From assembly GCA_009801015.1 (NCBI GenBank), contig VHZZ01000037.1, positions 254,548 through 311,968 on the forward strand: a DNA stretch of 57,421 bases. Direction: 5' to 3'. This document shows positions 1 to 11,579 of the stretch, piece by piece. A model generated the notes under the pieces. The model was not told the origin of the DNA. It was given only the letters and a program-made list of their open reading frames with translations, and did no database searches. Numbering within the stretch: the stretch's first letter is position 1; every line of letters begins with the position of its first letter. This DNA is from Silene noctiflora (Eukaryota; Streptophyta; Magnoliopsida; Caryophyllales; Caryophyllaceae). The position numbers and the translations under genes were made by a program.

Positions 1-660
1 GAAAAAGATATCGACTTACTCGACAGAGTAAGTCCTACTCGGTCGAGTCCCAAAGACAAGGAAAACCGTAGTATTACACCCAGCACGCGATAAACGAGTT
101 TCAGGCGAAAATCAGGTACTCCTTAAAAATAGATGAATACTTTATATTTTTTATTTAGGCCTGAAAATCGAATACGGGAACTCATGAGGCGACCCTTAGA
201 TACGTGATAGAAAAACTGGGAGGAAAAGTAACATGACCCGGTATGACCTCCCAAACGGCTCAAATTTAAGTGTATAATACACGGTTTTCGAGATATCAGG
301 GTCCCAGAAAATAATGGTTGCAAATCATACGGACGGGTCTTCGGGTCAGATAAAGCAGCCACACAAATTTTTGAGAAGAAAGAAATGACATTTGAGGGTG
401 CCGGTACACGATAAACGAGTCTTAGACAAAAATTTAATGCCTTAAATTAAATGAATACTTATTATTTAGGGTTGAATCGAATAAGTTAACTCATTAAGCG
501 ATCCCACACACGTGGTCGAAAAACAGGGATGAAAAGAAACATGACCCAGTACGACCTCCTAAACGACTCAAATTTAAGTGTATAATACACGATTTTCGAT
601 ATTTCAGGGTCGTGGAACAAAAATTTCTGTAAAGCATACAACAGTTTCTCGGGTCAGATA
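1..660. repeat. Tandem repeat, two diverged units of about 321 bp
   Basis: Two related segments lie head to tail. The shared word GATAAACGAG occurs at 89 and again at 410, a 321-bp period. Matching blocks follow in the same order: the ATGAATACTT region, the GACC-rich block near 235 and 540, and the words AAATTTAAGTGTATAATACACG at about 263 and 570 and TCGGGTCAGATA near 343 and 650. The monomer length is in the range usual for plant satellites, but two units next to the window edge could also be part of an LTR. The short coding frames here are not convincing. Confidence 0.6.
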
Positions 661-734
661 CCGACCTCTCAGAAACTGCAAGTGGCTGAGGAAGTAAAAA
701 AGTAAATGGAAGAAAATGTGAGTGGTTATAAGTA

Positions 735-1085
735 GAGATGACCATCAGCACGGGCTGACTCGGCCCGACCGGCCTTGTTTGGGCATCCAGCACACAGCCC
801 GACCTGGCCTGGCCTGACCCGCCCAGCCCGCCTCCCTTCCCTGGCCCGGCCCGGGTCATGAATCCCAGGCCCGACCCGTCCTTACCCACCTATTTAGTAA
901 AAATAATTACACAAGCCCGCCAGCCTGGCCCGCCCTCAACACGCCCACGGGCCTGAACCGGGTCAAACATTCTTCCAGCCCGTTCAAGCCCGCCCTCCCC
1001 TCGGCCAGTTCAGGGTCTGACCAGAGCAGCCCGGCCTGTCCCCTTGCCAACCCGGTCCGACTCGAACCCGGCCCGAAGACACCTC
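735..1085. repeat. Low-complexity CCCG/CCCGGCC-rich tract
   Basis: A GC-rich run built from degenerate repeats of CCCGRCC and GGCCCG words in an otherwise AT-rich region. Comparable but differently worded tracts occur at 23740-24250, 41150-41580 and 56780-57030, so this is a genome-wide repeat style rather than a gene. Frames across it are low-complexity shadows. Confidence 0.6.
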
Positions 1086-1404
1086 TAATTACAAGCTTGT
1101 GACGGTCACAAATAAGGCTTATTTTGAAACGAAATATTTGGAATTACAGTACATCAATTTTGAAAGGACATTAAATAGTTGAATTCATTCAATTCCCATC
1201 TTTATCACTTGATATTTAGGTATCCAATTTCCATTTTAAAGTGCATTCGTGTCCATACTATTAACCTTGATTTTAATGATAATAATCATAAACATGTCCT
1301 ACACAAATTAACCCCAAATTTAGCTTCTCATTTAGATTCTTTTTAAGCAAAATGTTAATATTATTAAATACTCCGTATTAATTTATGTAGCTTTGATAAA
1401 TCAT

Positions 1405-2180
1405 TAATAAAAATACGGCGAATAAAACTTGTGTTTTCGTGATTGGATAAGTTAGAAAAGGGAAAGTCCGTAGCATTTCTGATATTATTTTTAAACTGCC
1501 GTTTATATTGTTGATTTAGAATTATGCAAATTTTCGTTGAAGACGGACCTCTCATAAGCTACAAGTGGGAGAGTAACGAGAAAAGGGAACATGAGCAAAC
1601 ATGAACTAGCTCTTCAACTAGTAAGATCGTTGAGATAATGTTAGGTCACTTGTAAAGTTAGGCTGAATAAAAGTTTTATCTTAGATGTGATTAGCTAAGG
1701 TAAAAAAGAGAACGTCGATAGCATTACTAATATCATTTCTAAACCGTCTTTTAATTTATTGATTTAGAATTATTCATAATGTTACTAACATTTTGAGTAA
1801 ATGTTAATTACCTCTTCAACTAGTAAAATCGTTGAGATAACGGGTAGCTTAGATAGATCACTAGGAAAGGTAGGCTGAATAAAACTTTTGTGTTGACGTG
1901 ATTGGATAAGGTAAAAAAGAGAACGTCCATGGCATTTTTATATCATTTTTTTAAATTGTCGATTTAAAACTATTCACAATGTTACTAACATTTTTTTTTT
2001 GAAGAAAACCCAGTATCGGGTTCTAATTGATATCATTCAAATCCGCATCTATCAAACAAACAATATCCACAGGGATGGATTCATGCCAAACCCGACGACC
2101 AAAATGCAAAGGACTAAATTGTCGATTTAGAACTATTCACAACATTACTAACATTTTGAGTAAGTAACATCGTTGGGGTA
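1405..2180. repeat. Degenerate tandem repeat, about 210-245 bp units
   Basis: The block beginning GAATAAAA occurs at 1420, 1665 and 1877. Each copy is followed by a GTGATTGGATAAG-like word, an AACGTC..AGCATT word and GATTTAGAATTAT. CTCTTCAACTAGTAARATCGTTGAGATAA occurs just before copies two and three, near 1611 and 1813. The third unit is split by a LINE tail at 1991. Confidence 0.6.
1991..2114 (-). mobile_element. LINE 3'-end fragment, inserted in reverse
   Basis: A run of ten T at 1991-2000 leads into AGAAAACCCAGTATCGGGTT-type sequence. On the minus strand this ends in a poly-A tail, as a 5'-truncated non-LTR retrotransposon does. The insert is flanked by a 43-bp direct repeat (1952-1994 and 2115-2157) with three mismatches. 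No coding remains. Confidence 0.55.
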
Positions 2181-2678
2181 ACGTGACAAACTGACAATAC
2201 GATTATTAGGTATTAATATTATTATTTGTGGCTCTCTTTCAAAATGTAAATGTTGTAATCAGATTTGTGTGGATGGTTAGTAAAGATACGTGACGGGTGT
2301 GGCCTTAGGTAGGGCAACATAATACATGGTTGTACAAACCAAAATAGTATGTACAAATGTGTAATTACAACCGCAACCGTAACCGCAACCGAACACGACA
2401 ATCAAGTTTGAGATCCAAATAGTATAGCAATAAATATCATGGATGGTGATGGTGAATGTAATTCTCACCTATAAGGCACGTACTTCAACAATTAAAATCA
2501 TGGAGTTGAGAGACTACATTCTAATTATAAAGAGAGAATTTACGCGAGGGGATTACACACGGTTGTCGAGGTAGACACCCAAAAAAAAGAAAAAAAATTA
2601 TAAAGAGGGAATTAAGTAGGGAGAGTTGTGTCCAACAAATACTTACTGACACCGAAAAAATATAGAGAGAAAAAAGGC
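2181..2678. other. Gene-free stretch; upstream region of the transporter gene
   Basis: No coding region is supported here. The 3' half (about 2500-2678) is the likely promoter and leader of the transporter gene. A short A-rich run sits at about 2580-2600. I could not fix a TATA box. Confidence 0.4.
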
Positions 2679-4271
2679 ATGGGCGGTAAAAGAGCGAGTT
2701 TACAATGGGTGAGTTTGGTGGGGGTGATATGGCTTCAGTCGATAAACGGAACGAATTCAAACTTCCCTGCGTACTCGTCTGACCTGAAACAGCTGATGTC
2801 TCTGTCTCAACTGCAACTCAACAACCTGGCACTTGCCTCTGATGCTGGTAAGCTGTTTGGATGTTTAGCCGGCTTGGCTGCCTTGTGCCTTCCTCTATGG
2901 CTGCTGCTTCTCGTTGGTTCTACGCTTGGTTTTGTTGGGTATGGTTTTCAGTATCTGTTCCTTACGCATCAAATTTCGTCCCTTTCGTATCCCATTGTCT
3001 TCTTTCTTACTCTTCTTTCCGGAAATGGCATTTGTTGGATCAACACTGTATGTTATATTGTTACAATTCGGAATTTTCCTCATCACCGTCAGGCTGCTGT
3101 TGGATTAACAACCAGTTATCTCGGTTTAAGCCCTGTCGTGTATACAGCCTTTGTTGATGTCTTCTCTTCGAGTTCCACCCCCATCAAAACAGCTCAACTC
3201 TACATGCTCTTCAATTCAGTATTTCCTTTAATAGTAAGTCTTGTGACTGCACCCTTCATGCGCTCTGTTCATCCTGAAAAGGAAACAGGAGCAGAAACTG
3301 AAACTGAAACAGAAATCGGCTTTGTCGTCCTTTTCATGACGACACTAGCCACCGGTATATATGCTGTAGTAACTAGCTTGAGACCGATGTCTATGAGGTC
3401 TTCAGCGTGGTTAAAAGTGATGGGACTAGGTGCGTGCTTAGCACTTCCCCTCGTGATTCCCCTAACAGAATGTTTTCGAGAAACACTGGAGCATGGTTGT
3501 ATCGTTAGTAGAGAAATGCGAGTATGTGATGTTACTCTTGATGCTGAACCTCATCAAGGAGCCGAGGAGTTAGAGGCTAATAGGATAAAAGAGGCCGACA
3601 ATATTGCAGAGCAAAATATAAGCGCCATAGAGAATATCGGCGTGAAATTGATGCTACAGAGACTTAATTTCTGGCTATATTTCGTCATATACCTTTGTGG
3701 CGCCACCCTTGGGCTCGTATATCTCAACAACTTGGGACAAATAGCAGATTCCAGAGGCTATTCCAAAACATCGTCTTTAGTCTCACTGGCTTCAGCGTTT
3801 GTTTTTCTGGGGCGTCTCCTCCCATCACTTCTGGACTACGCCTACTCAAGGAGTAAGTTGATGGTACCTGGACCGAGTTTCATAGTAGCAGCCATGGTGC
3901 CAATGTCAGGAGCATTCTTCTTACTCAGACACGGAAGCAGTGTATCTCTGCAACTAAGTACATCAATTATAGGGCTTAGCACAGGTGCAATCACCGCCAT
4001 CTCGGTTACAACCACCACAGAGCTATTTGGAGCAGACAATTTTGCAGTGAATCACAACGTTGTGGTAGCAAACATCCCGGTAGGGTCCTTCCTATTTGGA
4101 GGTTTAGCCGCACTTATGTACCGTAAACACGGAGATGAACATGGAAGATGCATGGGTTTACAATGTTACAACCAGACTTTCATGATCTGGGGATCCCTTT
4201 CTTTGCTTGGTGCCACCCTTGCATTACTCCTCCATTTCCGGACTCGCAAATTTTATTCGCAGTCCAGGTAG
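2679..4271 (+). CDS. Nodulin-like / NFD4-like major facilitator family membrane protein
   Basis: A single uninterrupted frame of 530 codons. The frame is open upstream to 2628, but the first ATG is at 2679. It gives the typical family start MGGKRASLQW with the WLQSINGTNSNFPAYSSDLK block. The family (nodulin-like domain at the N terminus, MFS-type second half) has about 12 membrane segments, and hydrophobic segments run along the whole protein here, with an acidic loop of glutamate/threonine repeats near residues 205-212 and a longer hydrophilic loop near 285-325. Length is normal for the family (about 530-600). Members are plasma or internal membrane proteins, mostly of unknown substrate; NUCLEAR FUSION DEFECTIVE 4 is the named relative. 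It converges on the pseudouridine synthase gene. I see no damage, and the identification at family level is firm while the substrate is unknown. Confidence 0.9.
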   Translation: MGGKRASLQWVSLVGVIWLQSINGTNSNFPAYSSDLKQLMSLSQLQLNNLALASDAGKLFGCLAGLAALCLPLWLLLLVGSTLGFVGYGFQYLFLTHQISSLSYPIVFFLTLLSGNGICWINTVCYIVTIRNFPHHRQAAVGLTTSYLGLSPVVYTAFVDVFSSSSTPIKTAQLYMLFNSVFPLIVSLVTAPFMRSVHPEKETGAETETETEIGFVVLFMTTLATGIYAVVTSLRPMSMRSSAWLKVMGLGACLALPLVIPLTECFRETLEHGCIVSREMRVCDVTLDAEPHQGAEELEANRIKEADNIAEQNISAIENIGVKLMLQRLNFWLYFVIYLCGATLGLVYLNNLGQIADSRGYSKTSSLVSLASAFVFLGRLLPSLLDYAYSRSKLMVPGPSFIVAAMVPMSGAFFLLRHGSSVSLQLSTSIIGLSTGAITAISVTTTTELFGADNFAVNHNVVVANIPVGSFLFGGLAALMYRKHGDEHGRCMGLQCYNQTFMIWGSLSLLGATLALLLHFRTRKFYSQSR

Positions 4272-4286
4272 TAGTAGTAGTAGTAG
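4269..4286 (+). repeat. (TAG)6 microsatellite starting at the stop codon
   Basis: The transporter gene's stop codon is the first unit of six in-frame TAG triplets, so the reading frame ends in six consecutive stops. Confidence 0.9.
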
Positions 4287-6748
4287 TCTCTTAAATCACC
4301 ATACTACACTATACAGTATATACTCTAGTTATTTTTTGTACACTAGTATAGAATTATGACTCGATGCTAGTAACATTCGGCACAGTGCCAGTGTATCTTC
4401 TTCATCACCGGTGATCAAGGCTAGGTATATGTAAATGTAGGATGTAACAGTTCCACCATGTTCTTGGCTACAAGAACTTTAGTTAGACGGTCTTTTACTT
4501 TTATCAGGCAATCTTATATACGAAACACGGTGCAGTTTTCTAAACCTGCATAGAGTTGAAAGTAGAAAGTTACTGTACTTACTTTCGGAAAACAGGAAAA
4601 AGTACAGTAGACAGATATTTGGAAATCTGTTGGGAGGCAGGCATATGAGCATTTACTCTATGGGACATGTACTTGGGGGAGTTGGGTGGCCGTAATCGAA
4701 CCCGACTTTAACATCTCCAACTACATCCACAGCAATCCTTAATTTCAGATAGAGAAACAATACTGCCTTCATCACTCTGACGTCTCAGTGATATCACACC
4801 CCAGCCCTTTGACTTGTCACTGATTTTTTATGTTGACAAGTAATCTATCTATTATTTTGATAAAAAATCAAAATCTCAGACACGGGGGGCCGACGAGGTG
4901 TTTCTTAATATCCAAGTCCATATTCAAATTTTGGATCTTCGTACCCTAGTCCGAGCATCACGGAATAAAGGTTACGATAGGGGAGGCGTCCATGAACGAA
5001 AATCCATCCAGTTGTCTTCAAAAACACAATGACTCCTTTTGATTCAACTTTCCAGTACAACAACTAATCAAGGGAACCATCTTTTCGACTCTGCTAATCC
5101 ACAATCCTTTTTCATCGTTCTTTTCCAAGCGAAAAGAACATATTCAATCCTCCGGAGGCATAAAATAGAGAAGCATAGTACCCATTTATATTTTAGAACA
5201 CGAAACCCACAAAACAAAAGGCCTAATTGTCAAGGTTGGTAGTCTTCTAACATCAAGCTTGCAAAATAAGCCTAACTCGACAATGTAAAGGAGTCCAAAC
5301 ACGCATGTAGCTTAATTCGTTATGAATACGCCACATGCGATACACGATACGAGCTTATATACAGATATTTAGCAAGTGTCATGCTAGAATATGCTCCAAT
5401 GAATTCACCATTATGGGGGATTGAGTGCATCCAGCAACCAAAAGTATAAACATTCGAGATTGGATGGCTAAGAACACAAGAGAAGTACTGATAAGAACCC
5501 ACAAGCTTACTGATCAAATTGGTTAACCATGGGGCCAACAGCTTTTAAAGGTTTTGTCTCCTCATCCCCCAACTAGTCTTTTTAAGTCCTGATGTAACAT
5601 TCATGTGGTATAGTTATTCTCTTCTATAAGTCCAAACTTGCAGTTGTGAATATGGAGATTCCTCTCAGTGCGTGGGGACGCTATAAAATACCCTTTCCGT
5701 CTCATTCACTTGCTTACCTTTGATCAAAATCTCTCTCGCAAAGAATAAAAAAGGTGTTTCTGTTCGGGATGAAGGAAGTACTAACTTAACTGTTACTAGT
5801 AGAGACGATAACAAAAACTGCAGTCATGCAAAATTTAACCCAAAATGGTGACCTTGTTACTTTGTTAGCCTAAATCTAACCATGCTAATATAGCAGTAAC
5901 AGGTAACTCAGTTAAAGAATTTTCCAAAAAGTCATTAATCATTACAACAAAATGTCGACTTTAACCAAAAGCAACGGCTTACTTTGAAAGGATGGCAAAG
6001 ATGAAGAACATTTTATAGAGACCAACCACACAATCGTATGAAAGTTGGCATAAGATAAACAAAAACAACCACGACAACCGACGGCGATAGCGATAATACA
6101 GGCTTAGTGCCAAAATGGTATGTGGTTGCACAAGAGTACAGAAATTCATTGGAATTAAGTAATCTGAAACAAATTGCCAGATCTGAGAGAATTGCATTCA
6201 CACAACTCAATACAACAAACAAGTTTCCGATTATACTCTAGCTTGCAAAATTTATCTACAAGCAGACATAATACATAAATATAAAAAGGCTAAACAGATA
6301 TAAAATTAGTGATTCACCTGTATGGTCGTACAGAAATAATCCTGCTTTACAATGTTCCTAATGAACTCCGAGTGGCAAGTGGGGATTTTCAATTTTTCAT
6401 GACTAACCAGATAGCAATTGTCAGAGCATCACCAAACTGATATGACCCACCTAATGCTCCACTTTCGCCAAAGTTATAATCGCTTATAGAACCAAGCTGA
6501 TGTCAAACTCACTCAAACATCTGAATCACAACAGGGAAATTGTGAAAACCGTGGCAATACTGTTATGATAGCCTCTATGTCATGAACAAATGATACAGAA
6601 TACTTAATACCGCACATCAGAAGTATATGGCAAAAACTGAAACAGCCGAAAGGCTACAAAGGTAGCAGACTAGCAAGGATGGCAATGTAACAATTTTTAA
6701 GATGTCGCCTTTACAATTAAGGGTGCAAAATATGAAAACAGCAATATG
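4287..6748. other. Intergenic region between convergent genes
   Basis: No coding region is supported. It holds the 3' flank of the transporter gene and, next to 6748, the 3' UTR of the pseudouridine synthase gene on the minus strand. Small frames at 5039, 5320 and 5979-6222 have no recognisable domain. Short fragments near 5690 resemble a decayed MITE end. Confidence 0.5.
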
Positions 6749-9537
6749 CTAAAGAATTGAAGAAGGTACCTTTCGGAGACGCTCGTCATTCCATGCCTTC
6801 CATGCATTCCTTACTTCAGCTAACTGACAATCAGGTATGCTTACATTGGCATCTAGAGTCTCAAGCCATTTTTTCCAGGGAGATTCCGAAGGGTCCAGGA
6901 ACTCTGAAATCTGAGGCAGTAGTATCGTTCTGTAGAACTTATCTACTGCTTTGTTGATGTCCTCGGAATCAACTAAAATGTGCATCTCAGGTCTTTTCTT
7001 ATTGCCAGGTTGCTTTCTTAATTTGAAGTCATTCCCTCTTAACAGCAAAACTTCTGATGGAGCAAGGGGTAGGATGATCCTCGAGAACTTATGGAGTGAC
7101 AGCTCCAGAATGTCTCTAGGAAGCAAATCACGTTTTATTGCGACAGCAGTGCCCACCATTTTTCGAATCTGTCCAATTGACATCCTCATTGTCATGTATC
7201 AGGAATCCAGATTAATTATATTTTTGAATAAAAAAAAAAGCCACCAACCATCAAACCACTCGTATATAAATTACATCTATAGTCATAACGATTACTAGCT
7301 AGCTGGTCTTGAAGTTGGTCCAAAAACGCTCAAATATTTCTATCATTTCCATCTTTGCAGAATGTATTAAATAGGGAAAGATGAACATAGGGAATTTAGC
7401 GCTCCCACGTAAAAGGAGGAAAATAAAAAAGAATAATTTCAAAGTGTTTAGGCTTGTAAACCTAAACTCCATAAAATTAGGGCCTCACAAGTACAATTTT
7501 GAGAACGACTACAAACACCACCCACCAATAATATCAACCCAATAACCAGAGAATAGCCTCCCACTCCAGGAATCTTAGTTAAAAGAACCTCACACAGCCC
7601 AGTTGTCAGTTGTGACTTCATCTCTCAACTACAGCACAACCCAAATCCACTTTATATAGAAAATCTACTGCAATGACCTTGCTAGAGAATAATTTAGTAA
7701 TAATGCATACATCGAGTAAGATCTCTGAATGCATTTATGGCATTAATCATCCACAACATACCGCATTCATATATTCACTATAGTCTCTCTCCCCTTTTTA
7801 ACTAATGTATGTTAGCATTATCACTCCAGAATCAAAACTCTGCTAAGATATTTTAAATTGTTTATACAAATCAAAGAGAACAACTGAATACTTGGCTTCC
7901 AGCTAAATACAAGGATCATGTAGGGTAAAACAGGATCAGAAATCTGAAAACCGATAAGGTCAATTTGCAATGTCCTTTATAATCTTAGTACAGAACCAAA
8001 ATGCTTAAACACCCAATATGCAAGGCTGAGACTTACTTGGTGAAGCATGAAAGACTCCCCACATATGGAGAGCTCAACAAAACTCATTCCTAGAGATTGA
8101 TCCAACGGGCCACAGGAACACTGAAATATCTTCCTCCAGTGGGACGAGCTAAGTATGTCTGCCTCATCAGTCTCATGAAGCCATCTTGCATAAATGGCAG
8201 AAGAAGACTTGGTGTTTCCAGAATTATTATGCTCAAGTACATCCTCAGAGTCAACCACTTCTTCTGAATCACTTGGGTCTAAGAGGTCATCAATCAATTC
8301 TTCATTGTTTAATGCCTCAGCCTTAGTAGCCGCCACAAGCTGAGAATCAGCATTATTACCGTCGACCTCCAAGGGTGGCAACTTGTTAGACTGTTTTTCT
8401 CTTTTGTTAGCTCGCCCTTTAGATGTTTGTCTACGGTAATTTGCTCTAGCTGTGTAATTATGGAAGGGGTGGCGTCCCTGAAAATTGTATTTACAAAAGG
8501 AACTAACGAAAACATGGACATAGATAATTTGAAGGGTGAAGAAAAACAGAATGTATGTGCATTAAAAAAGAAAACGAATAAAAAGAACCTCAAAAGAGTT
8601 AAGAATAGTGTTGAAATCTGAAATATGATGATCAATTTCATGAGGTGTAGAGTCGGGAGTAATGCCGATAATTTGGGCAGGAAGGAGGTAAGAGTAATTA
8701 CGAATGTGGCATTCCCTTCTGGGATCGAAGCTCCTTTGAGAGGGTAAGATGGTGAAGACAGAAATATCAGGAGGAAGATGAGAGTTGACGATGTTGGCAA
8801 GGCGCAGGCCGTTAGGATCAGACATCCAAGCGAAGTCGGGGATTTCCAATTTGAGAGAGATAGTGGTAGCGAGAGAGTGGACCCCTTTGTCAGTACGACT
8901 GCTCCGACCCCACCCTATCTTCTCCAGCTTCCCATAGTTGCTTTCACGGATTCCTCCGGCCTTGTACAGTGCTATTTCCAGAGCTTCTTCGATTGCTGCG
9001 CTTTTGTTTGTTTGATTTAGTAAATTATTAATCATTAATCAAGCAAGACAGCCAATCATTGATGGATGAACATGCCACTTACTCCGAACGTTATTCTCTC
9101 GTTGCTTCTGCAAACCTTAGAAATAAACAAGGGAAGTCAGTGGACTCAATTCACAAGAGAACAATGGAAAAGGAAAGAAGAGGGAGGTGAGGTGTACCTT
9201 TGTAGTTGGAACCAGAATACCCCACCCGCATAACCACTTTCTTCTTCCGGAAGGCTTCCCATTTGGGAGATACAGTTTCAGTTACAATTACAGTTTCAAT
9301 TTCAGTTTCAGTTTCAGCGGTTTGAGGAAAAGAAGCAGCATGGGAGAATACTCTATTAAATTGCCGGCTGTTCCTCGGATACAACACCCTGACTGGTCTG
9401 TCAATAACACTAGCCCATTGAATTCGCACACACCAACACGATGCCACCATTTTCTTCTTTTTTCTAACTCCCCTTTCCCCCTTTAAACTTTTCTCCTTTA
9501 TCTTCTTCTGCATTTCACCACTCACGAAGTCACACAT
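6749..9537 (-). CDS. tRNA pseudouridine synthase, TruA/PUS1 type (five exons)
   Basis: Exons on the minus strand: 9537-9198, 9115-9083, 8995-8589, 8477-8037 and 7168-6749. They join in frame to 546 residues and all introns are GT-AG. The enzyme isomerises uridine to pseudouridine in tRNA. The signature [13 protein letters not shown] carries the catalytic Asp (about residue 160). The motifs [10 protein letters not shown], the RHPFHNYT block across exons 3/4 and FMLHQIRKMVG across exons 4/5 are in family order. Exon 2 is a 33-base microexon. Exon 3 starts at the second of two nearby AGs, since only that one keeps frame. The donor of exon 3 (GTTCTT) is weak. An acidic insert (Asp/Glu/Ser-rich) lies in exon 4. 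The first ATG is at 9537, but the Met at 9450 (MVASCWCV) starts a more organelle-targeting-like N terminus, so the start is unsure. Confidence 0.9.
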
Positions 9538-10721
9538 CCTACTTTGTTTATGTACACTTCTTTTATGGACTTTCTAATACAACAAAACCCAAAAAATATA
9601 CCTAGCTACATCAACTTACAGTAGTATTTAACTACTTTTGGCATATGTCACACCAAGCTTGTTTAGATCTTAATTAGTCTCTTCTTGGTGGAATTGAATA
9701 TACTATCACTCTAATATTAATTGAACATATATATTGTTCGTGTATTTAGAGATAACTTGAGCATATATAAACATAATGTATAATATTGAAAATATTTTTC
9801 TCGCATTATTTTGTAAAATTGAGGAGTCAAACTACTATATCGACAAACAGAAAACGTCAACATAAGAAACCACAAAGTTCAAAAGTACCGGTGTAAATTA
9901 AGTAAAAAAAAAAAAGAACTACTCCAACATGCCATATACGAGTATAATAGACACTCCTTTCTGTTTTCTTCCCACATTCCTTTCCAAGTTTTTTTTTTTT
10001 TCTTTCAACTTAACTTTCATTCCCTTTAAACAAGCTTTACACCGAATTGTCATAAGCAATTTACTAAACTTTCAAAAACTAGCATTAATCAACTAATTAT
10101 ACTTAATGACCTCTCTTCTCCCGCTTTGACAACAAAGAGCTATCCGCAACTGCCTGACCCCCTACCACAGAATTCGGAAACCCGGTCGGGAACTGCCGGA
10201 CCTCCATCACTTGCCTCCAAGATCTCCCTTTTTCGACTTCAACCAACAGCATTGAAACTCACCCTCACAACCTCATTCATTCACTTCCTCACACATCACA
10301 AACCCCATCTCTAACTTCCTAACTCCTAATTAACTTCATCTCTGGCAATGTTGTGGCATCTGGCGGGTCTAAGGTTGTGGCCTCGTGAGTCAATGTGGCT
10401 AAGTGAATCATGTGGTGTGTAACAAACTCATCTATAACATGGCATATTGGCATTATCATGATCTTTATCTTCGCCACACCACGATGCCATATATCAATCT
10501 CATCTATTTGGCAATTGGCATTAAGGAACTCAGAGAGTGTTCGAATACAAAAAGAGAAGTGGAGAGGAAGAGCGAGGTAGGGGCCTAGGGGTATCGAACA
10601 ATGGAGTATCACCTCTAAACTTTTCCTATATCGAATAATTCTAATTCGCCTTGTAGAAAGGATTCATTTTCCCTCCCTCCACATCGCTCCACCTTCATTT
10701 TGCTAATTAAACCCGAAAAAT
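9538..10721. other. Intergenic region, no gene seen
   Basis: AT-rich sequence with the promoter of the pseudouridine synthase gene at its left end. Short frames at 10126 and 10319-10612 have no domain and poor composition. A homopolymer T run lies at about 9990-10000. Confidence 0.5.
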
Positions 10722-10897
10722 TACCTCCCCTCTGTCCCGGTCATTTGTTGTCCTATTCCATTTTTGGTGCCTCCGTCAAGTCCTTTCTCATTCACGCATA
10801 ATTTGGTTCACTTGTCATTTAGTAATTGGCCCCCGCCTCTTTCCTTGGTTTTTGTGTCAAAATCAAAGGACAACAATTGACCGGGACGGAGGGAGTA
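10722..10897. mobile_element. Stowaway-type MITE
   Basis: The left end CCTCCCCTCTGTCCCGGTCATTTG and the right end CAATTGACCGGGACGGAGGGAG form terminal inverted repeats, flanked by TA on each side (10722-10723, 10896-10897). The CTCCCTCCGTCCC end and TA duplication are diagnostic of Stowaway elements (Tc1/mariner derived). It has no coding capacity. Confidence 0.85.
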
Positions 10898-11375
10898 TCA
10901 TTTTACACCCTCCATTCACTACATTTCAAATCCCTTTATCCAAACAAATGATTCCTATCTCAAAATGTCCTCTTTTCTAATAATTGCTATAATTAAAGTC
11001 ACAAAAAACCCTAAATTGTCACATAAAAATATATAAAAAAAAAAATGCAACCTTAATCAAATAAATACCAAATTAAGCATACTAATCATAATGAGATGAG
11101 TAATAATATCCTAAATTTGCATAAATAAATATAATAAAATCGAGAAAATACTTACTTGTAGAAGAAGATTATCTAAGCTTGCAGTTGCAGGTGAAATTGT
11201 GCGACAATGGTGAAAGGGTTTTTGTGTGAGGTTTAAGACTGATAGTGTATCCCTGTGATTGGATATTTGGAAGATAGCAGCTGACATGAACCGCTGAAAA
11301 TTGAAATTTCGGGCCGCGTAAATTCTTATTTAAGATGGAATTATATATAGTTATATTTGACTTGTCTCAATTTAG
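10898..11375. other. Intergenic region, no gene seen
   Basis: AT-rich, with no domain-bearing frame. An adenine-rich stretch lies at 11030-11045. Confidence 0.4.
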
Positions 11376-11579
11376 AGCGGATAGTACCCATGAGCACTTA
11401 GATCAACAACTGATAAGGGGTTGTTCTAGCTTAATCAGAGGTCTCGTGCTCGAACCCTGAGAATGCAGCAGTGTTGAAACTCATGAGGGAGAGATTTACC
11501 GCCCTAGTGGTCCTACCCGGCTCGAATCCGGATTAAACCGGATGGTTTACACCCAAAAAAAAATTAAAGCGGATAGTAC
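11376..11579 (+). mobile_element. SINE with 12-bp target-site duplication
   Basis: The word AGCGGATAGTAC flanks the element at 11376-11387 and 11568-11579. The body (11388-11567, about 180 bp) has a good pol III B box, GCTCGAACC, at 11448-11456, about 60 bases from its start as in tRNA-derived SINEs. It ends in a run of nine A next to the right duplication. No A box was identified with confidence. Confidence 0.8.

Noticed and set aside
5690..5720. CTATAAAATACCC as a promoter near 5690
   Set aside because: No gene starts downstream on the plus strand; the following CCGTCTCATTCACTTGC looks like a decayed MITE end.
3290..9320. Glu-Thr repeats (GAAACT-type hexamers) in three unrelated genes (transporter, pseudouridine synthase, GTPase)
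   Set aside because: Short low-complexity runs in loops; looks like coincidence of a simple repeat rather than a shared element.
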